NCBI RefSeq assembly: GCF_020181615.1
Contig: NZ_CP084029.1
Location: 3,197,703 to 3,237,952 of the forward strand
DNA: 40,250 nt
DNA from: [Mycobacterium] crassicus
GTDB lineage: Bacteria; Actinomycetota; Actinomycetes; Mycobacteriales; Mycobacteriaceae
Direction: 5' to 3'
In this document: piece after piece, positions 36,402 through 40,250 of the stretch
Layout: each line of letters opens with the position of its first letter
Position numbering within the stretch: the first letter of the stretch is position 1
Notes under the pieces: generated by a model
Databases searched by the model: none
The model's input: only the letters and a program-made list of their open reading frames with translations
Told to the model about the DNA's origin: nothing
Translations under genes and position numbers: made by a program

Positions 36402-37223
36402 TCACCGCTCCCAACCGCGGACGACACGGTTACCGACCTGGAACGTCACCATGACGCCGTACACGGCCCACAGCGGCCACGGAACGCCGACCGTCAAGAG
36501 CGCACCCCCGGTACTGACGCTGGCGACCAAGTCGTAGTTGCGTCGCAGAAGATCCATGTTGGCAATCATCCCCTTTCGGGTCCCCGATGCGGCCAGTTGT
36601 GGCACAGGCGGAACAACGTCGTCCGACGGCCGCAAGTGCCGCTTCGCGTGGTGGAGAACGCCTCGCTCAACGGGGCGTTCACTCAGATGGGTCGTGCTTG
36701 TGGACGACGTGTAGAAGCCGTTCCAGTCGCCCCACTCGAACTGAAAGTCGTCACCGATGAACGTCAACGCGCGCATTGCGCGCCGGCGGGCCGAATCGAT
36801 GGCCACGCGGAACACATCCCGCACCATCGCTGAGTCCCACTGCTGCGCCTCCACGCCGACCACCACGCGGTCGGACTGCTGCCGGGCACGACCAACCCTG
36901 CAGAGCAGCTGCCGCGGATTCATCCCTGTGTACGTCTTGAATTCGACCAACAGACCACCCACGGCGGCGTCAGGCGAGCGCAGGCCGGCGAGGTGTCGCG
37001 TCGGTAGGGCGATGACGTTGTGGCCCTGGAGGGCGAGGCGACGGGCGATCCAGTACTCCTGGTCGTCGAAGGTCGCCAAGGATTCGTCGATGCCGCAAGT
37101 GTGTCCCCTTGTCCACGAGGCCAACTCATGCGCGGCTAGCGCGGAGGTGAAGGCTGTCTCGTCACCGCCCGCGACCCACAGCGCGACGTCGCGCGCGTAG
37201 GAGCTGTCAGCGATCGTCATCAT
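36402..37223 (-). CDS. PD-(D/E)XK nuclease-like protein with C-terminal membrane segment
   Basis: A 273-aa protein I cannot assign to a named family. Residues 53-125 read like a PD-(D/E)XK nuclease fold: DQEYWIARRLALQGHNV (helix with a possible Glu), SPDAAVGGLLVEFKTYTG with D85, E94 and K96 in the D...ExK pattern, then QLLCRVGRARQQSDRVVVGV. This recalls the nuclease domain of CdiA-type contact-dependent toxins. Residues about 238-262 (STGGALLTVGVPWPLWAVYG) form one membrane helix, followed by a short basic tail. Start: ATG at 37223 with AGGA upstream. No immunity gene is recognised next to it. It sits in the accessory block before nrdE and is not in the M. tuberculosis segment as I recall it. 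Confidence 0.62.
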   Translation of the reverse strand: MMTIADSSYARDVALWVAGGDETAFTSALAAHELASWTRGHTCGIDESLATFDDQEYWIARRLALQGHNVIALPTRHLAGLRSPDAAVGGLLVEFKTYTGMNPRQLLCRVGRARQQSDRVVVGVEAQQWDSAMVRDVFRVAIDSARRRAMRALTFIGDDFQFEWGDWNGFYTSSTSTTHLSERPVERGVLHHAKRHLRPSDDVVPPVPQLAASGTRKGMIANMDLLRRNYDLVASVSTGGALLTVGVPWPLWAVYGVMVTFQVGNRVVRGWER

Positions 37224-37462
37224 GGGCGAATCCTGACAGCGGGGTACGACAGCATGTTGACCCTAAGCGCCTGGCAGGCCACCGCACGTACCGGCGAACT
37301 TGTCGCGCAGCGCGGCCTAGTTAGTGCTGGCGCGGAGGAAGTGGGGTGCGGCCATCCGCGCCCAACCTGCTTGTCGAGCGCGAAAGTGGCTGAGACCGTC
37401 CCCAGACAACGAAGCAGGCCAGGGGGCAATACCCCCTGGCCTGCGACTTGTCTCCAGCTCTC
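37224..37462. other. Intergenic region between nrdE and the nuclease-like gene
   Basis: In these 239 bp the only clear element is the perfect hairpin after nrdE at 37414-37444. The rest carries the upstream region of the nuclease-like gene. A 69-codon minus frame over 37220-37429 has no protein-like features. Confidence 0.5.
37414..37444 (-). terminator. nrdE terminator hairpin
   Basis: GCAGGCCAGGGGG (37414-37426) and CCCCCTGGCCTGC (37432-37444) form a perfect 13-bp stem with a five-base loop, 18 bp past the nrdE stop. It is the strongest hairpin in the window and should end the nrdHIE transcript. No T-tract follows. Confidence 0.8.
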
Positions 37463-39634
37463 CTACAACATGCAGCTGACGCAACCCTCCACCTCAGTGC
37501 CCTCCAGCGCCATCTGCCGTAGCCGGATGTAGTACAACGTCTTGATTCCCTTGCGCCAGGCGTAGATCTGGGCCTTGTTCACGTCGCGGGTGCTGGCGGT
37601 GTCCTTGAAGAACAGCGTCAGACTCAACCCCTGGTCCACGTGCTGCGTGGCCGCGGCGTAGGTGTCGATGATCTTCTCGTAGCCGATCTCGTAGGCGTCC
37701 TGGTAGTACTCCAGGTTGTCGTTGGTCATGTACGGCGCCGGGTAGTAGACCCGGCCGATCTTGCCTTCCTTGCGGATCTCGACGCGCGCCACGATCGGGT
37801 GGATCGACGACGTCGAGTGGTTGATGTAGGAGATCGACCCGGTCGGCGGCACGGCCTGCAGGTTCTGGTTGTAGATCCCGTGCTCCTGCACCGATTCCTT
37901 GAGCCGGCGCCAATCGTCCTGGCCCGGGATCCGGATGCCCGCGTCGGCGAACAGCTGCCGCACCCGCTCCGTCTGGGGCTCCCACACCTGCTCGGTGTAC
38001 TTGTCGAAGAACTCGCCGGAGGCGTACTTGGAGTCCTCGAAGCCTTGGAACGACGTACCCCGTTCCAGGGCAAGGCGGTTCGACGCGCGCAGTGCGTGAT
38101 ACAGCACCGTGTAGAAGTAGATGTTGGTGAAGTCGATGCCCTCTTCGGAACCGTAGAAGATCCGCTCCCGGGCCAGGTACCCGTGCAGGTTCATCTGGCC
38201 CAGCCCGATGGCGTGCGACTGGTTGTTGCCCTGCTCGATCGACGGCACCGACCAGATGTGGGTCTGATCCGACACCGCGGTCAGCGCCCGGATGGCGACC
38301 TCGATGGTCTGGCCGAAGTCGGGCGAGTCCATCGCCTTGGCGATGTTGAGCGAGCCCAGGTTGCAGGAGATGTCCTTGCCCACCTTGGCGTAGGTCAGGT
38401 CCTCGTTGTAGACCGATGCGGTGGAGACCTGCAGGATCTCCGAGCACAGGTTCGAGTGGGTGATCTTGCCTGCAATGGGATTGGCGCGATTGACAGTGTC
38501 TTCGAACATGACGTACGGGTAGCCCGACTCGAACTGCAATTCGGCCAGGGTCTGGAAGAACTCGCGCGCCTTGATCTTGGTCTTGCGGATCGCCGCGTTG
38601 TCCACCATCTCGTAGTACTTCTCGGTGACCGAGATGTCGGCGAACGGTACCCCGTAGACCCGCTCCACGTCATACGGCGAGAACAGGTACATGTCCTCGT
38701 TCTTCTTGGCCAGCTCGAAGGTGATGTCCGGGATCACCACGCCCAGGCTCAGCGTCTTGATCCGGATCTTCTCGTCGGCGTTCTCCCGCTTGGTGTCCAG
38801 GAACCGGTAGATGTCCGGGTGGTGGGCGTGCAGGTACACCGCCCCGGCGCCCTGACGGGCACCGAGCTGGTTGGCGTAGGAGAACGAGTCCTCCAGCAGC
38901 TTCATGATCGGGATGACCCCGGAAGACTGGTTCTCGATGTTCTTGATCGGGGCGCCGTGCTCGCGAATGTTGCTCAGCAGCAACGCCACTCCCCCGCCGC
39001 GCTTGGACAGCTGCAGGGCGGAGTTGATCGAGCGGCCGATCGACTCCATGTTGTCCTCGATGCGCAGCAAAAAGCAGCTGACCGCCTCGCCGCGCTGCTT
39101 CTTGCCGGAGTTCAGGAACGTCGGCGTGGCGGGCTGGAACCGGCCGTCGATGATCTCCTCGACCAGTTGCTCGGCCAGCTTGGTGTCCCCGGCGGCCAGG
39201 GTCAGGGCCACCATGCACACCCGGTCCTCGAACCGCTCCAGATAGCGCTTGCCGTCAAAGGTTTTCAGGGTGTAGGAGGTGTAGTACTTGAACGCGCCCA
39301 GGAACGTCGGGAACCGAAACTTCTTGGCGTAGGCCCGATCCAGCAGGGACTTGACGAAGTTGCGCGAGTACTGGTCGAGGACCTCGCGCTCGTAGTAGTC
39401 CTTCTGAAGCAGGTAGTCCAGCTTCTCGTCCTGATTGTGGAAGAACACCGTGTTCTGGTTGACGTGCTCCAAGAAGTACTGGCGGGCGGCCAGCACATCC
39501 TTGTCGAACTGGATCTTGCCGTCACCGTCGTACAGGTTGAGCATGGCGTTGAGCGCGTGGAAATCCAACTCGCCCACCGGAGCGCTGCGGCTCGTTTCGG
39601 TTACCTGCTCTGCAGTTGCAACGGTAGGTGGCAT
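37463..39634 (-). CDS. nrdE: Class Ib ribonucleoside-diphosphate reductase alpha subunit NrdE
   Basis: The catalytic subunit (723 aa) that reduces ribonucleoside diphosphates with a cysteine radical supplied by NrdF. Seen: a short N-terminal region, class Ib lacking the ATP-cone typical of NrdA; active-site cysteines in [18 protein letters not shown] (radical site) and [14 protein letters not shown]; the Tyr pair of radical transfer near the end (TLYYIRLRQ); and the C-terminal redox pair EGCVSCML that takes electrons from NrdH. Start: ATG at 39634, inside the nrdI gene's end (34-bp overlap), so the two are translationally coupled. Downstream hairpin terminator at 37414-37444. NrdF2 is about 15 kb away. 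Confidence 0.97.
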   Translation of the reverse strand: MPPTVATAEQVTETSRSAPVGELDFHALNAMLNLYDGDGKIQFDKDVLAARQYFLEHVNQNTVFFHNQDEKLDYLLQKDYYEREVLDQYSRNFVKSLLDRAYAKKFRFPTFLGAFKYYTSYTLKTFDGKRYLERFEDRVCMVALTLAAGDTKLAEQLVEEIIDGRFQPATPTFLNSGKKQRGEAVSCFLLRIEDNMESIGRSINSALQLSKRGGGVALLLSNIREHGAPIKNIENQSSGVIPIMKLLEDSFSYANQLGARQGAGAVYLHAHHPDIYRFLDTKRENADEKIRIKTLSLGVVIPDITFELAKKNEDMYLFSPYDVERVYGVPFADISVTEKYYEMVDNAAIRKTKIKAREFFQTLAELQFESGYPYVMFEDTVNRANPIAGKITHSNLCSEILQVSTASVYNEDLTYAKVGKDISCNLGSLNIAKAMDSPDFGQTIEVAIRALTAVSDQTHIWSVPSIEQGNNQSHAIGLGQMNLHGYLARERIFYGSEEGIDFTNIYFYTVLYHALRASNRLALERGTSFQGFEDSKYASGEFFDKYTEQVWEPQTERVRQLFADAGIRIPGQDDWRRLKESVQEHGIYNQNLQAVPPTGSISYINHSTSSIHPIVARVEIRKEGKIGRVYYPAPYMTNDNLEYYQDAYEIGYEKIIDTYAAATQHVDQGLSLTLFFKDTASTRDVNKAQIYAWRKGIKTLYYIRLRQMALEGTEVEGCVSCML

Positions 39635-40059
39635 TGCTCGTCCTTCCAGAATTCAGCCAAGCCCGCGCGGACGGTTTGGACGTCCTCGTCGGTTCCCATC
39701 AATTCGAATCGGTACAGGTACGGAACCCCGCACTTGCGGGCGACCACGTCGCCGGCATAGCAGAACTCCGCGCCGAAGTTGGTGTTGCCGGCCGCGATCA
39801 CGCCGCGCAGCAGCCCCCGGTTGTGTTCGTTGTTCAAAAAGGCGATCACCTGCTTGGGCACGTAGCCGCCCTCGTTGATGTCGGGCCGCTGCCGCCCACC
39901 GCCATAGGTCGGCAAGACCAGCACATAGGGCTGGTCCACTTCGATGCGGCCGTGCAGCGGGATCCGAACGGCCGGCAGGTGCAGCTTCTGCACGAAGCGG
40001 TGGGTGTTCTCCGAGACCGAGGAGAAGTACACCAGGTTGCATTGTGAATCCGCAGACAT
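39601..40059 (-). CDS. nrdI: NrdI flavodoxin-like RNR accessory protein
   Basis: A 152-aa flavodoxin-like FMN protein that oxidises the di-manganese centre of NrdF to form its tyrosyl radical. Seen: FMN phosphate loop [22 protein letters not shown], and [14 protein letters not shown] near the flavin. The protein ends LPLQLQSR; its stop TAA lies inside nrdE, overlapping by 34 bp. Start: ATG at 40059 directly after GGAGGTCGCC, a strong ribosome site. Position between nrdH and nrdE matches the canonical nrdHIE operon. Confidence 0.96.
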   Translation of the reverse strand: MSADSQCNLVYFSSVSENTHRFVQKLHLPAVRIPLHGRIEVDQPYVLVLPTYGGGRQRPDINEGGYVPKQVIAFLNNEHNRGLLRGVIAAGNTNFGAEFCYAGDVVARKCGVPYLYRFELMGTDEDVQTVRAGLAEFWKDEQCHLPLQLQSR

Positions 40060-40113
40060 GGCGACCTCCTTCAGCTCTCAGTCAGACTCCACCCGCACCC
40101 GACCGGCGGCCGG

Positions 40114-40173
40114 TTATGCGCTGAGCGCGGTCTGCACCAGCGCCTTGATGCGGTCCGGCCGGAAACCGGACCA
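40114..40173 (-). CDS. nrdH: NrdH glutaredoxin-like protein, C-terminal fragment (truncated by contig end)
   Basis: Nineteen codons and a stop: WSGFRPDRIKALVQTALSA. This matches the C-terminus of NrdH, the thioredoxin-reductase-dependent electron donor to NrdE; the WSGFRPD motif is diagnostic. The rest, with the active-site CxxC, is lost where poly-G begins at 40174. It is the first gene of nrdHIE, 54 bp before nrdI, and the expected promoter and NrdR boxes are outside the window. Confidence 0.88.
   Translation of the reverse strand, partial: WSGFRPDRIKALVQTALSA

Positions 40174-40250
<77 letters not shown>

Noticed and set aside
37224..37413. tRNA or small RNA gene in the gap beside nrdE
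   Set aside because: No cloverleaf or conserved tRNA loop sequence could be found by eye.
35974..37462. Prophage or integrative element before nrdE
   Set aside because: No integrase, tRNA, attachment repeat or phage structural gene was found; only two unusual genes.
37640..39760. 706-codon plus-strand open frame opposite nrdE/nrdI
   Set aside because: Antisense shadow with biased composition; NrdE is certain.

Overview
The window looks like a contig from a high-GC mycobacterium (Mycobacterium/Mycolicibacterium). The evidence is secreted PE-PPE-domain hydrolases, an aa3-type CtaD, class Ib ribonucleotide reductase genes, many leaderless genes with a TANNNT -10 box, and a gene order that follows the M. 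tuberculosis Rv3039c-Rv3053c segment (from memory: echA17, Nudix, ABC ATPase, serB2, ctaD, fecB, adhC, nrdF2, FAD monooxygenase, TetR, nrdE, nrdI, nrdH). The first 71 bases are pure C and the last 77 are pure G. Both read as poly-G outward and are almost certainly sequencing or assembly artefacts. The right one cuts nrdH to its last 19 codons.

Layout. 86-2551: two tandem secreted histidine-phosphatase paralogues. 2648-9507: the conserved core, with an enoyl-CoA hydratase, Nudix hydrolase and ABC ATPase joined by ATGA overlaps, then serB2 and ctaD, all leftward, and divergent leaderless fecB. 9511-15557: first accessory block, with a DUF4139 protein, a PE-PPE-domain hydrolase, a decayed and an intact copy of an alpha/beta-hydrolase/adenylate-cyclase fusion, and a scrap of a second PE-PPE gene between them. 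15729-16781: adhC. 16797-21512: second accessory block, with a CynX-type MFS transporter, FadR-type regulator, DoxX protein, NarK-type transporter and GlxA-type regulator. 21567-24150: nrdF2 with a NrdR-box pair upstream, and a Baeyer-Villiger-type monooxygenase. 24278-29173: third block, with a secreted DUF1214-like protein, a PucR-type regulator and a second PE-PPE-domain protein. 29231-37223: a TetR regulator, then a fourth block with a geranylgeranyl-reductase-like flavoprotein, a P450, an HTH-less LysR effector domain divergent from DUF5997, a methyltransferase divergent from an HxlR regulator, a VOC protein, a Cys-rich small protein and a PD-(D/E)XK-like nuclease with a membrane segment. 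37463-40173: nrdE, nrdI and the end of nrdH.

How they work together. NrdH, NrdI, NrdE and NrdF make deoxyribonucleotides and are probably under NrdR. CtaD is the catalytic subunit of the aa3 oxidase. FecB binds iron-siderophores. The secreted phosphatases, PE-PPE hydrolases and DUF1214-like protein form an envelope or secreted set. Several regulator/target pairs are divergent (FadR/MFS, HxlR/methyltransferase, LysR-domain/DUF5997). At least nine starts, counting both cyclase copies, look leaderless. Several convergent gene pairs share a hairpin that carries both stop codons. No tRNA, rRNA, insertion sequence or CRISPR array was seen.
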